A DNA stretch of 64,000 nucleotides from the NCBI GenBank assembly GCA_019120375.1, contig DWVE01000027.1:124001-188000 (forward strand). Reading direction: 5' to 3'. Of this stretch, positions 32,331 through 40,165 are shown piece by piece. The translations under genes and the position numbers were made by a program. Position 1 is the first letter of the stretch; each line of letters opens with the position of its first letter. The DNA is from Allofournierella_A excrementavium. GTDB lineage: Bacteria; Bacillota; Clostridia; Oscillospirales; Ruminococcaceae. The notes below the pieces were generated by a model. That model searched no databases, had not been told where the DNA came from, and was given only the letters and a program-made list of their open reading frames with translations.

Positions 32331-33320
32331 TCAGGTGATGTGCAAAGCACGCTGGGCGCGGTAGATGAAGTAGCGCACGGCGCCCGCCGCCAGCCACAGC
32401 TGGATGAGGGCGTAGTTGGGCAGGTTTTTCAGGCGGAATTTTGGCTTTTCCAGCCTGCCCATGACCTTCAGCGCCTCCTTGAAGCCCTGGAAGTAGGCCG
32501 GGCCGTAGCCCCGCAGCCGGAACATCACCGCCTTCATCAGATAGCCCAGGGCCAAAAAGGGCAGGTTGAGCAAAAACATCAGGATGGGCATGTTCTTGTA
32601 GGGCAGCAGGATGCTGTTGCGCCCGCTCTGCACGCTCTTGAAGGGGTTGTAGCGCACCGCGCCGGTGGTGGCGCCGCAGATGTGGTAGCACCGGGCGGTG
32701 GGGCAGTAGACGTTTTTGTAGCCCAGGCTGTTGGCCCGCCAGCTGATGTCCACGTCCTCAAAGTAGGCGAAGAAGTGCTCGTCGAACAGGCCGATCTTGT
32801 CCAGGATGCTCTTGCGGTAAAGCGCCGCGCCGCCGCAGGCGGAAAACACCCGGCATGCCTTTTGGTAGCGGCTGGCCTTCATGCCGTCGCCCCGCTTGCA
32901 GGCAAAGCCCAGGATGGTGACGTAGTCGCCCGCGTCGTCGGCCAGCTCCCGCTCAAAGTGGCGGATCATCAAACTGCTCACCGCGAAGATGCGCCCGTCC
33001 TTTTCGGCCGCCGCCAGCAGGTTTTCCAGCCAGTCCGGCTCGGCGAAGGCGTCGTTGTTGAACAGCGCCACGAACTCGCCCTTCGCGGCCCGGATGCCCT
33101 GGTTCACCGCATGGGAAAAGCCGGTGTTTTCGGCGTTTTCGATGAGGGTGTAATTCGCCCGGCCCCGGTAGCTGCGGGCGATGGCAAGGCTCTCGTCGGT
33201 GGAGCCGTTGTCCACCACGATGAGTTCAAAATCCTGCTCGGTCTGGGCCCAGACGGACTCGATGGAGTCCCGCAGCCAGCCCGCGCCGTTCAGATTGGGG
33301 ATCACAACGGTGGCTTTCAT
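32331..33320 (-). CDS. Family 2 glycosyltransferase (rhamnosyltransferase-like)
   Basis: 329 aa. GT-A fold: VVIPNLNG at the N-terminus, VVDNGSTDESL, the DxD-type FNNDA (about residue 100) and the acceptor-site YFEDVDISWR (about residue 190), which is typical of WbbL-like rhamnosyl- and related transferases that build surface polysaccharides. The C-terminal region has hydrophobic segments (MFLLNLPFLALGYLM) that may sit on the membrane. Sugar donor unknown. It has its own promoter and terminator, apart from the main glycan locus. Confidence 0.88.
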   Translation of the reverse strand: MKATVVIPNLNGAGWLRDSIESVWAQTEQDFELIVVDNGSTDESLAIARSYRGRANYTLIENAENTGFSHAVNQGIRAAKGEFVALFNNDAFAEPDWLENLLAAAEKDGRIFAVSSLMIRHFERELADDAGDYVTILGFACKRGDGMKASRYQKACRVFSACGGAALYRKSILDKIGLFDEHFFAYFEDVDISWRANSLGYKNVYCPTARCYHICGATTGAVRYNPFKSVQSGRNSILLPYKNMPILMFLLNLPFLALGYLMKAVMFRLRGYGPAYFQGFKEALKVMGRLEKPKFRLKNLPNYALIQLWLAAGAVRYFIYRAQRALHIT

Positions 33321-33372
33321 GGCGCGCCGCCTTTCGTTGCAGAAGTTCGGCGGGGCAGGCCCCGCCCGCCCC

Positions 33373-33401
33373 ATTATACCAAAAAAAGCCGCCCGGAGCA
33401 A
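33373..33401 (-). promoter_or_regulatory. Promoter of the glycosyltransferase gene
   Basis: On the minus strand: TTGCTC (33396-33401), 17-bp spacer, TATAAT (33373-33378). The -35 lies in the loop of the preceding terminator hairpin. Confidence 0.5.
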
Positions 33402-33413
33402 CGCCCGGGCGGC
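33381..33413 (-). terminator. Terminator of the DUF4358-type lipoprotein gene
   Basis: 8-bp stem CGGGCGGC/GCCGCCCG (33406-33413 with 33388-33395) followed on the minus strand by seven T. Confidence 0.85.
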
Positions 33414-33424
33414 GCAGGCCGGCG

Positions 33425-33970
33425 TTACGCCAGCGCGTTTTTGATGGAGGAGAACACGGTGTCCTGCTCCTCGCACATCACCAGCACCACCTCGCCGGAC
33501 TCCACGGTGTCCAGCTTGGCGGCCTTGGCGATGGCGTACTGGTCGGCCAGATAGTTCTCCTGGGCGGCCTTCTGGCCGTCGATGAAGGTCTGCAGGCCCT
33601 CGGTCACGGCGGCCTCCTTGCCGTCGGCGGGCTTGACGATGGCAAGGCCGTAGGACTGCACGTTCATCATGCTCACGCTGAAGGCAGCCTCTTCCACGTC
33701 CTCTTCGGTGAGGCCCAGCACCTGCAGGCACATGGCGCCCTGGCTGGCAATGTCCTCCTCGGTCAGGTCGGCGGCGTAGCCGCCGGTGGCGGTGTAAACG
33801 CCGTCCTTCAGGTGGAAGATGACCAGGCTCTCATTGTCCTCGGCGGGGCGGGCGTCGGTGAGGATGGTCACGTAGTCCTTCGGCTCGCCGGAGGAGGCGG
33901 GGGAGGAGCCGCAGGCGGCAAGGCCCAGGGCAAGCAGGCAGACAGCCATCAGGCTGAAAATACGCTTCAT
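33425..33970 (-). CDS. DUF4358-type lipoprotein
   Basis: 181 aa. Signal peptide with lipobox LGLAACGSS (Cys about residue 20), then a single DUF4358-like domain: SYGLAIVKPADGKEAAVTEGLQTFIDGQKAAQENYLADQYAIAKAAKLDTVESGEVVLVM. A second member of the family in this window (the other at 13615-14190), here without a DHHW partner next to it. Function unknown; DUF4358 proteins tend to accompany polysaccharide acylation genes. Confidence 0.82.
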   Translation of the reverse strand: MKRIFSLMAVCLLALGLAACGSSPASSGEPKDYVTILTDARPAEDNESLVIFHLKDGVYTATGGYAADLTEEDIASQGAMCLQVLGLTEEDVEEAAFSVSMMNVQSYGLAIVKPADGKEAAVTEGLQTFIDGQKAAQENYLADQYAIAKAAKLDTVESGEVVLVMCEEQDTVFSSIKNALA

Positions 33971-34043
33971 GATAAGAATCTCCTTTTTGGATACTGTGCC
34001 CCCCGAAAGGGGCTTTGATACATAAACGCGGGTGCGGGGCCGA

Positions 34044-34490
34044 TTATTGCACCGGGCTGCCCATGGGGTCGGGCTGGCGGTCCACCGGGGTGGACAGGAT
34101 GATCTGGGTGCTGGTGGGGCCGGAGCGCTGGCACCGGGTGATGAGGTGCTCCAGCGACTGCATGGTGTCGCAGGCCACCTTGACGATGTAGCTGTGGCTG
34201 CCGGTGACGTGGAAGCACTGGGTCACCTGCCGCTCGGCGTGCACCGCCGCCAGAAACTCCTCCCGGTCGGCGGGGGCCACCGACACGCTGATGAGGGCGT
34301 TCACCGTCTGCTGGCTCTCGGGGCTTTTCAGCAGCACCGTGTAGCCGCCGATGATGCCCTCTTTCTCCATCCGGTGGATGCGGCTGGACACCGCCGGGCT
34401 GGTGAGCGAGACGTGCTCGGCGATCTCTTTCACCGACATTCTTGCATTTTGTGCCAAAAGGCCGAGTATCTTTTTGTCCAGTTTGTCCAT
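34044..34490 (-). CDS. Lrp/AsnC family transcriptional regulator
   Basis: 148 aa. N-terminal HTH (LDKKILGLLAQNARMSVKEIAEHVSLTSPAVSSRIHRMEKEGII, residues about 4-47) and C-terminal RAM/AsnC ligand domain with VTGSHSYIVKVAC. Senses small amino-acid-type ligands as an oligomer. ATG 34490 has GGGAGGGA upstream; an upstream in-frame start lacks one. No clear target gene is adjacent, so the effector is unknown. Confidence 0.92.
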   Translation of the reverse strand: MDKLDKKILGLLAQNARMSVKEIAEHVSLTSPAVSSRIHRMEKEGIIGGYTVLLKSPESQQTVNALISVSVAPADREEFLAAVHAERQVTQCFHVTGSHSYIVKVACDTMQSLEHLITRCQRSGPTSTQIILSTPVDRQPDPMGSPVQ

Positions 34491-34533
34491 AGTGTCTCCC
34501 TCCCGACAACATAGTGGCAATAGTGATAAAAAA

Positions 34534-34562
34534 CTGATAAATTAAAGGGTTTTGCCTGTAAA
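34534..34562 (-). promoter_or_regulatory. Promoter of the Lrp/AsnC gene
   Basis: On the minus strand: TTTACA (34557-34562), 17-bp spacer, TATCAG (34534-34539). Confidence 0.5.
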
Positions 34563-34669
34563 AATTAACAAAATAAAAAACCGGGCAGAGATTTTGGGGT
34601 TGGCTTAATTATATAAACAAAAAATGGAATTGTAAAGAAGGATGAAAAAGAAAATCCCCGGTTTTCGAT

Positions 34670-34697
34670 TTGACATATAAAGCAAAACCCGTATAAT
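34670..34697 (+). promoter_or_regulatory. Consensus promoter of a putative non-coding RNA
   Basis: TTGACA (34670-34675), 16-bp spacer, TATAAT (34692-34697): both hexamers perfect. The preceding 100 bases are strongly A+T-rich, like an UP element. No protein gene lies downstream on this strand. Confidence 0.7.
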
Positions 34698-34703
34698 AAT
34701 AAA

Positions 34704-34857
34704 CACAGCACCCGATGGGTGTTCATTAAAATGCTTTCTCACCTTATTTATACTTTCCCACCCCTCTATGCAACAGGACCCGCCGCAAGGCGGGTCCTGT
34801 TGCGTTATAAAAGAAAAGCGGGACCGCGGCCATGCCGCGGTCCCTTTCGCTTATTTT
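34704..34857 (+). ncRNA. Putative structured small RNA (~150 nt)
   Basis: Stretch between the consensus promoter above and a bidirectional terminator, with no coding frame that has a ribosome-binding site. Predicted elements: a small hairpin CACCC-GAT-GGGTG (34709-34721), a pyrimidine-rich unpaired stretch, a perfect 15-bp hairpin with a GNRA-type GCAA loop (34770-34784 with 34789-34803), and a terminal 11-bp hairpin followed by T-rich sequence. It does not resemble 6S, SRP, tmRNA or RNase P RNA. Existence is inferred from these signals only. Confidence 0.45.
34811..34857. terminator. Bidirectional terminator after hflX and the putative small RNA
   Basis: Perfect 11-bp stem (34820-34830 with 34834-34844), loop CAT. 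T-rich on the plus side (34845-34857) and AAGAAAAG on the left giving a T run for the minus strand. Confidence 0.85.
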
Positions 34858-36110
34858 TCCAGATAGGGCAGATAGAGGTGCAGGTCGGTGCTTTTGACAA
34901 AGCCCTCGAACCACACGCCGTTCTCCCGGTAGTCCTCCACCGTGACGCTGCCCCGGCTGCGCATGGCCTCGGCCAGGGAGAGCTTGTCGTAGGGCAGCAG
35001 CATCTTCACCGCCCGCACCCGGTCGGCCAGGGCCTCGTCCAGCTTTTGCAGCAGCGCGTCCAGCCCGCGGCCGGTGCGGGCGCTGGTGAGCAGCACCCCC
35101 GGCTGGAAGGGCACCGCCCCTGCCTTGTCGCACTTGTTGTAGACGGTGATCTGGGGGATGTCGCCGCAGCCCAGCTCCGCCAGCACCTGGTCGGTCACTT
35201 CCAGCTGGGCCTCCCGCTCGTCGTCGGCGGCGTCCGCCACCTTCACGATCACGTCGGAATAGGCGGCCTCCTCCAGGGTGCTCTTGAAGGCCTCCACCAG
35301 CTTGTGGGGCAGGCGGCTCACAAAGCCCACCGTGTCCACCGCGATGACGTTCAGGCCGCTGGGCAGGGTCAGCTTGCGGGCGGTGGGGTCCAGGGTGGCG
35401 AAGAGCATGTCCGCCTCCAGCGCGTCGGAGCCGCACAGAGCGTTCAAAAGGCTGGATTTGCCCACGTTGGTGTAGCCCACCAGACTCACCACCGGGGTGC
35501 CCGCCCGCTGACGGGCGCGGCGGTTCTCGCCCCGGCGCTTTTCCAGTTCCGCCAGCTTTTGTTCCAGCGCCTCGATGCGACGGCGCACATGGCGGCGGTC
35601 GTATTCCAGCTTGCTCTCGCCGGCGCCGCGCCGCGCGCCGCCGCCGCCCCCGCCGCCGCCGCCCTGGCGGCTCAGGGATTCGCCCAGGCCCGCAAGGCGC
35701 GGCAGCCGGTAGCGCAGAAGGGCAAGTTCCGTCTGCACCTTGCCCTCGCCGGTGACCGCCCGGCTGCGGAAGATCTCCAGGATGAGCATGGTGCGGTCGA
35801 TGACCTCCACCCCCAGCGCGTCGGAGATGTTGCGCAGCTGGCTGCCGGTGAGCTCGCCGTCGAACACGGCGGCCTCGGCGCCCAAATTTTCGCAGGTGAG
35901 GCGCGCCTCCGCCAGCTTGCCCTCGCCCAGCACGGTGCCCGCCTCGGGGGCGTCCTTTTTCTGGATGAGGCTGGCCACCGCCTCCATGTTGTTCGCTTCG
36001 CACAGCGCCGCCAGCTCGTCCATGCTGCGCTCGGCGTCGAACTGGCCCATGTCCAGCCCCAGCAGCAGCACCTTCACCGGCGGGGTGTTTTGTGTGATCT
36101 GTTCGCTCAT
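34851..36110 (-). CDS. hflX: Ribosome-associated GTPase HflX
   Basis: 419 aa. N-terminal HflX domain, coiled-coil linker (RRHVRRRIEALEQKLAELEKRR), then a G domain with G1 GYTNVGKSSLLN (about residue 206), G2/G3 DTVGFVSRLPHKLVEAFKST, and G4 NKCD. It splits or rescues stalled ribosomes, notably under heat or antibiotic stress. Odd point: the Gly-rich loop that normally reads GIGTRGPGE is here a run of nine Gly followed by ARRGAGE, encoded by a GCC-type triplet repeat on the plus strand (about 35635-35665). Start lies 4 bases after the GNAT stop; same operon. Confidence 0.94.
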   Translation of the reverse strand: MSEQITQNTPPVKVLLLGLDMGQFDAERSMDELAALCEANNMEAVASLIQKKDAPEAGTVLGEGKLAEARLTCENLGAEAAVFDGELTGSQLRNISDALGVEVIDRTMLILEIFRSRAVTGEGKVQTELALLRYRLPRLAGLGESLSRQGGGGGGGGGARRGAGESKLEYDRRHVRRRIEALEQKLAELEKRRGENRRARQRAGTPVVSLVGYTNVGKSSLLNALCGSDALEADMLFATLDPTARKLTLPSGLNVIAVDTVGFVSRLPHKLVEAFKSTLEEAAYSDVIVKVADAADDEREAQLEVTDQVLAELGCGDIPQITVYNKCDKAGAVPFQPGVLLTSARTGRGLDALLQKLDEALADRVRAVKMLLPYDKLSLAEAMRSRGSVTVEDYRENGVWFEGFVKSTDLHLYLPYLEK

Positions 36111-36114
36111 TGTT

Positions 36115-36717
36115 TCACCTCAAAGGCGTTTTTTGCCTTTCTTCCTTTTTCAGACAGTATGAACGGCAGGCCATGGGCGTGCCGTCGGCTTTGTGACAGG
36201 TGGCGGCGTGGTCAAAGCGCCAGCCCGCCTTTTCCATCACCCGGCCGCTGGCGGGGTTTTCCACCGCGTGGCAGCAGCCCAGCCAGGCTCCGCCCACCTC
36301 GTCGAACCAGAAGTCCCGCACGGCGGCCAGCGCTTCGGTGGCATAGCCCTGCCCCCAGAAGGCCCGGCCCAGGCAGTAGCCCGGCTCCCACACCCCGGCG
36401 GAAAAATCCAGCCCCGGCGCGCGCCAGGCTTCCGGGCTCTGCTCCTCGCCCAAAACAAAGCCGATGGTGCCCATCAGCGCGCCGTCCGCGCGGCGGCGGA
36501 TGCCCCAGTTGTAGTAGTCGGCGCTTTGATACAGGCACTCCCAGGCGGCCAGCAGCTGAAAGGTCTCCAGGCTGTTTTTGTGGGCGGGCCAGCGCATGAA
36601 CCGGGCCACGGCCTCGTCGCCCGCCCAGTTTTGGAACATCTCCTCCGCGTCCGCCGCGCGCAGCGGCGCCAGCGAGAGGCGGGGCGTGAGCAGGGGAACG
36701 GTGCCCAGATGGCGCAT
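36115..36717 (-). CDS. RimJ/RimL-type GNAT acetyltransferase
   Basis: 200 aa. Opens PLLTPRLSLAPLRAADAEEMFQNWAGDE, typical of the RimJ/RimL (Acetyltransf_3) group; acetyl-CoA motif in YCLGRAFWGQGYATEALAAV (about residues 113-132), then AVENPASGRVMEKAGW. Probable acceptor is a protein N-terminus or a small amine; not determined. First gene of a two-gene operon with hflX. Confidence 0.9.
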   Translation of the reverse strand: MRHLGTVPLLTPRLSLAPLRAADAEEMFQNWAGDEAVARFMRWPAHKNSLETFQLLAAWECLYQSADYYNWGIRRRADGALMGTIGFVLGEEQSPEAWRAPGLDFSAGVWEPGYCLGRAFWGQGYATEALAAVRDFWFDEVGGAWLGCCHAVENPASGRVMEKAGWRFDHAATCHKADGTPMACRSYCLKKEERQKTPLR

Positions 36718-36752
36718 GGCAAGGCCCCTCCCTTCGGTGCGAGATTTCCTCC

Positions 36753-36781
36753 ATTATAGTGGCGGCGAAAAGCCTTGTCAA
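36753..36781 (-). promoter_or_regulatory. Perfect-consensus promoter of the GNAT/hflX operon
   Basis: On the minus strand: TTGACA (36776-36781), 17-bp spacer, TATAAT (36753-36758). Confidence 0.85.
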
Positions 36782-36876
36782 ATCCGACGGCGGGGTTTGA
36801 AAAAAACGGGGGCTCTGCCTCGTTTTATGAACAAGACGTCAAAACCGGCAAGCGCTGCCCCAAAGGAGAGACCCCC

Positions 36877-37428
36877 ATGCCCTGTGTTTACATCCTTCTC
36901 ACCCGCACCGACACCCTGTTCGCCCGGCTGCTTCACGGCATGGGCGGCAATCGGTACACCCATGCCAGTCTGGCGCTGGACCGGGACCTCGGGCGGATGT
37001 ACAGCTTTGCCCGGCGCTACGAGCCCTTCATGTTGCCTGGCGGTTTCATCCGGGAGAACATCCACGCCGGGGTGTTCGGCCGCTGCGGCGGGGCGGACAG
37101 CCTTCTGCTGGAGCTGCCGGTGAGCCGCGCCACCTACGAGGCCATCGAGCGGCAGATGACGGTGATGGCCTCCGCCGGTTCCTGCTGGGACTACGACGTG
37201 CTGGGCCTTGCGCTGGCGGGGCTGGGCATCCCCCATGCGCGGCCGGGCAAATATTTTTGCAGCCAGTTCGTGGCGGACGTGCTGGAGCGCACCGGGGCGC
37301 TCACCCTGCCCTGCCACCCCAGCCTCATCCGCCCGGAGGATTTTGCCCGCATGCCGGGCTTCCGGGTGGTCTACCGGGGGCCGCTGGCCTGGGCGGACCG
37401 GCGCCGCCCGCTGCCCGCCGCGGCGTGA
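36877..37428 (+). CDS. YiiX/NlpC-P60-like papain-fold cysteine hydrolase
   Basis: 183 aa, no signal peptide. Permuted papain-like layout: His in NRYTHASLALD (about residue 29) comes before Cys in GKYFCSQFVADVLE (about residue 127), the order typical of YiiX/DUF830-type members of the NlpC/P60 superfamily. Possible amidase or thioester-hydrolase activity; substrate unknown. ATG 36877 chosen for its AAAGGAGA site; the frame is open further upstream. Convergent with metQ. Confidence 0.8.
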   Translation: MPCVYILLTRTDTLFARLLHGMGGNRYTHASLALDRDLGRMYSFARRYEPFMLPGGFIRENIHAGVFGRCGGADSLLLELPVSRATYEAIERQMTVMASAGSCWDYDVLGLALAGLGIPHARPGKYFCSQFVADVLERTGALTLPCHPSLIRPEDFARMPGFRVVYRGPLAWADRRRPLPAAA

Positions 37429-37439
37429 ACATAAAAAGA

Positions 37440-37475
37440 AAAAAGGAGTCTGCGCACAGCGCAGGCTCCTTTTTT
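37440..37475. terminator. Bidirectional terminator between the papain-like hydrolase and metQ genes
   Basis: 10-bp stem GGAGTCTGCG (37445-37454) with 37460-37469 (one wobble), A-tract left and T-tract right. Confidence 0.85.
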
Positions 37476-37482
37476 GAGGCGT

Positions 37483-38316
37483 TTATTTGTTGAACACGTC
37501 CAGGCTGGAGGTCTTGCCGGGGTACAGGCCCATGGGCTCGTAGTGCACCACGCCCACGCTCGCGATGTGAGTGCCGTTCTCGGCGTTGAAATCGTCCAGA
37601 TAGGGCTGATGCTGGAAGTAGTTGGCGTCCAGGCTGCCGTCCTCCACGCCGGTGTTGGGCATCACGTAGTCGTCAAACTCCACGATGTCCAGGGTGACGT
37701 TGTGCTCGGCCAGGAGGGGGGCCACATATTCCAGGATTTCCGCATGGGGGCTGGGGGAAGCGCCCACCTTCAGGGTGACGGGCTCGGCGATCTCGGGCCA
37801 GGCCAGCTCCTGCGCGCCCATGGGCATGACCACGCCGTTGTAGTTCTCGGCGATCCAGTTCTGGGTGTCCTCGCTCATCAGGGCGGCCAGCAGAGCCTGC
37901 ACGGCGGGCTCTTCCTCGCGGCCTTCCTTGACGCACAGCACGTTGCCGTAGGTCTGGGCGGCCACGCTCTCGGCATCCTCGGTCACCAGAACGGTGTCGC
38001 CGATACCGGCGCCGGAGGCGTAGTTGCCGTTGATGACCGCGAAGTCCAGGTCAGGCAGGCTGCTGGGCAGGTTGGCGGCCTCCATGGCCACGATCTTCAC
38101 GTTGTAGGGATTGTCCTTCACGTCACGCTCGGTGGCCTCCAGGCCCACGCCGTCGTTCAGGGTGATGATGCCCAGGTCCTGCAGAAGCAGCAGGGCGCGG
38201 GCGCCGTTGGTGGCGTCGGCGGGGATGCCGATCTGCAGCTGCTCGCCGGAGGAGCCGCAGGCGGCCAGACCCAGCGCCAGGCACAGGGTCAGAGCCAGTG
38301 CAACGATTTTTTTCAT
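37483..38316 (-). CDS. metQ: Methionine ABC transporter substrate-binding lipoprotein, circularly permuted
   Basis: 277 aa, normal family length, with signal peptide and lipobox LGLAACGSS (Cys about residue 20). The lobe order is swapped. The mature protein starts with the block that is normally the second half (IPADATNGARALLLLQDLG, then NYASGAG and the usual C-terminal ENYNGVVMPM, to about residue 165). A linker of about a dozen residues (GAQELAWPEIAEPV) leads into what is normally the first half (TLKVGASPSPHAEILE, DANYFQHQPYLDDFNAENG, YPGKTSSLD), and the protein ends there. Both lobes look complete. Last gene of the T-box-controlled metNIQ operon. Homology is certain; the permutation is read from family knowledge, and ligand binding is presumed. 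Confidence 0.88.
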   Translation of the reverse strand: MKKIVALALTLCLALGLAACGSSGEQLQIGIPADATNGARALLLLQDLGIITLNDGVGLEATERDVKDNPYNVKIVAMEAANLPSSLPDLDFAVINGNYASGAGIGDTVLVTEDAESVAAQTYGNVLCVKEGREEEPAVQALLAALMSEDTQNWIAENYNGVVMPMGAQELAWPEIAEPVTLKVGASPSPHAEILEYVAPLLAEHNVTLDIVEFDDYVMPNTGVEDGSLDANYFQHQPYLDDFNAENGTHIASVGVVHYEPMGLYPGKTSSLDVFNK

Positions 38317-38399
38317 GTTCTTCTCTCTCCTTTTTCTGTTGAGTGTATCTCTTAAAGCGTCCGGCACCCCTCTGCGCCGGGCAGCCTTAAAACGAAGGT

Positions 38400-39077
38400 T
38401 CAGCGGTTGCGCTTGTCCGATTTGCGGGCCAGAAAGCTGCACACGCTCTGGATGATGCAGACCAGGATGACCACCAGCACCACGGTGGCGTACATCACGT
38501 CGGTTTGATACCGCTGGTAGCCGAAGCGGAAGGCGATGTTGCCAAGACCGCCCGCGCCCACCGCGCCGGTGACGGCGGTGTAGCCGAAGATGGTGATGAT
38601 GGTGATGGAAAGGCCCCGCAGCAGGCTGGGCACGCTTTCCACCAGCAGCACCCGAGTGATGATCTGCCAGTTGGTGGCGCCCATGCAGCGGGCGGCTTCC
38701 ACCACGCCCTGGTCGATCTCTTCCAGGCTCTGCTCCACCATGCGGGCCACGAAGGGGGCCGCGGCGATGGCCAGGGGCACGTTGGCGGCGGTGGCGCCGA
38801 TGGAGGTGCCCACGATGAGCCGGGTGAGCGGCAGAACGAAGAAGATCAAAATCATAAAGGGAATGCTGCGGAAGAGGTTCACCAGCCAGCCGAACACCGC
38901 GTTGAAGGTGGGGGCGGCCATGATGCCGCCGGGCTTGGTGGTGGTGAGCAGCACGCCCATGGGCAGGCCGATGAGGTAGGCCGCCAGGGTGGGCACGAAG
39001 GTCATGTAAAGGGTCTCCAGCGTGCCCTCCCAAAGAAGGTCGCCGTATTCTGCAAAGAACTGTGCCATGGTGCTCAC
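38400..39077 (-). CDS. metI: Methionine ABC transporter permease
   Basis: 225 aa with five predicted membrane helices. The EAA loop is visible as EAARCMGATNWQIITRVLLVESVPSLLRG (about residues 125-153), which docks with MetN. Overlaps metN by 4 bases (ATGA), giving translational coupling. Forms the membrane channel of the D/L-methionine importer; 83 bases separate it from metQ. Confidence 0.93.
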   Translation of the reverse strand: MSTMAQFFAEYGDLLWEGTLETLYMTFVPTLAAYLIGLPMGVLLTTTKPGGIMAAPTFNAVFGWLVNLFRSIPFMILIFFVLPLTRLIVGTSIGATAANVPLAIAAAPFVARMVEQSLEEIDQGVVEAARCMGATNWQIITRVLLVESVPSLLRGLSITIITIFGYTAVTGAVGAGGLGNIAFRFGYQRYQTDVMYATVVLVVILVCIIQSVCSFLARKSDKRNR

Positions 39078-39814
39078 ACCTCCTCTTTGCCCAGCAGCAG
39101 CCGGGCCACTTCGCTTTGGGGATTCTCAAAAATTTCGGCGGTCTCGCCCTGCTCCACGAACAGGCCGTTGTCGATGACCACCATTCGGTTGCAGATGCTG
39201 CGCACCACCGCCAGTTCGTGGGTGATGATGATGATGGTGACGCCCAGCTTCTGGTTGATGTCCTTCAAAAGTTCCAGAACGCTCTTGGTGGTCAGGGGGT
39301 CCAGGGCGCTGGTGGGCTCGTCGCACAGCAGCACCTGCGGCTTGCTGGCCAGGGCCCGCGCCAGGGCCACCCGCTGTTTCTGCCCGCCGGAGAGCTGGCT
39401 GGGATAGCTGCCCGCCCGGTCCGCAAGGCCCACAAGCTCCAGCAGCTCCTTCACCCGGGCGTCCACCGCGGCTTTGTCGTATTTGTCCAGCTTCAGGGGG
39501 AAGGCCACGTTCTCGGCCACGGTCTTCTGCATCAGCAGGTTGTAGCCCTGGAACACCACGCCCATCTGACGGCGGGCCATGCGCAGGTCCGCGCCGGAGA
39601 GGGCCGCCAGGTCCCGCCCGTTGAGCAAGATCTGCCCTTCCGAGGGCTTTTCCAGCAGGCACAGGCAGCGCAAAAGGGTGCTTTTGCCCGCGCCGCTCAT
39701 GCCGATGACGCCGAAGATGTCGCCGTCGTTGATGGTGGCCGAAGCGTTGCGCAGCGCCACCACCTTGCCGCTTTTTTCGGTGAATACTTTGCCTAAGTTC
39801 TTGATCTCGATCAT
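39074..39814 (-). CDS. metN: Methionine ABC transporter ATP-binding protein (short form without NIL domain)
   Basis: 246 aa. Walker A GMSGAGKSTL (about residues 36-45), signature LSGGQKQRVALARAL, Walker B VLLCDEPTSALDP and the switch His in THELAVVR. E. coli-type MetN is about 340 aa with a C-terminal NIL/ACT-like domain that binds methionine and inhibits transport; that domain is missing here, so feedback may rest on the T-box leader alone. The ATG at 39814 is preferred over in-frame codons inside the leader. First gene of metNIQ. Confidence 0.93.
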   Translation of the reverse strand: MIEIKNLGKVFTEKSGKVVALRNASATINDGDIFGVIGMSGAGKSTLLRCLCLLEKPSEGQILLNGRDLAALSGADLRMARRQMGVVFQGYNLLMQKTVAENVAFPLKLDKYDKAAVDARVKELLELVGLADRAGSYPSQLSGGQKQRVALARALASKPQVLLCDEPTSALDPLTTKSVLELLKDINQKLGVTIIIITHELAVVRSICNRMVVIDNGLFVEQGETAEIFENPQSEVARLLLGKEEV

Positions 39815-39857
39815 GTTTTTTCTTCTCACTCCAACCCGGTATTGGCCCAAAGGGCAA

Positions 39858-40160
39858 ACAAAAAAGCCCCCGTCCCTGCATGACAGCAAGGACGAGAGCT
39901 TATAAAAAGCTTCGTGGTACCACCTTGGTTCGCCGTTTCCCTCGCGGAAAACAGCCTTTGCAGCTGCGGCGGCAGATGCCGGTTACAGCCTGGCGCTTTA
40001 ACGGGCGCACCCGTCGCGGATTTAAGGCTCCTGCCCCTCACCCGCGCGACTCAGAGGCCATGTTCGATTTCCTGTGCCTTGCCCGCTTCCACCTGACCGG
40101 GCTCTCTGGAAAAGGCCGATGCCGAAAATCTACTCTTCTCGTCAACGTCTTTGCGTATAT
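39858..40160 (-). promoter_or_regulatory. T-box riboswitch, methionine-specific, upstream of metNIQ
   Basis: Minus-strand leader of about 300 nt with the hallmarks in order: Stem I bases AGAGAG and GGTGGAAGC (about 40085-40110), specifier AUG in GAACATGGCC (codon at 40059-40061), the conserved T-box AAGGTGGTACCACG (39913-39926), and a terminator helix ending in a T run (39858-39910) that competes with the antiterminator. Uncharged tRNA-Met should bind and permit transcription of the transporter. Confidence 0.9.
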
Positions 40161-40165
40161 GCATT

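Noticed and set aside
35631..35670. Possible CRISPR-like or tandem repeat array
   Set aside because: It is a simple GCC-type triplet run coding for poly-Gly inside hflX; no spaced direct repeats occur anywhere in the window.
34719..36599. 626-codon plus-strand frame over hflX
   Set aside because: Antisense shadow of hflX; no ribosome-binding site at its start and low-complexity composition. Its first 30 codons lie in the putative small RNA.
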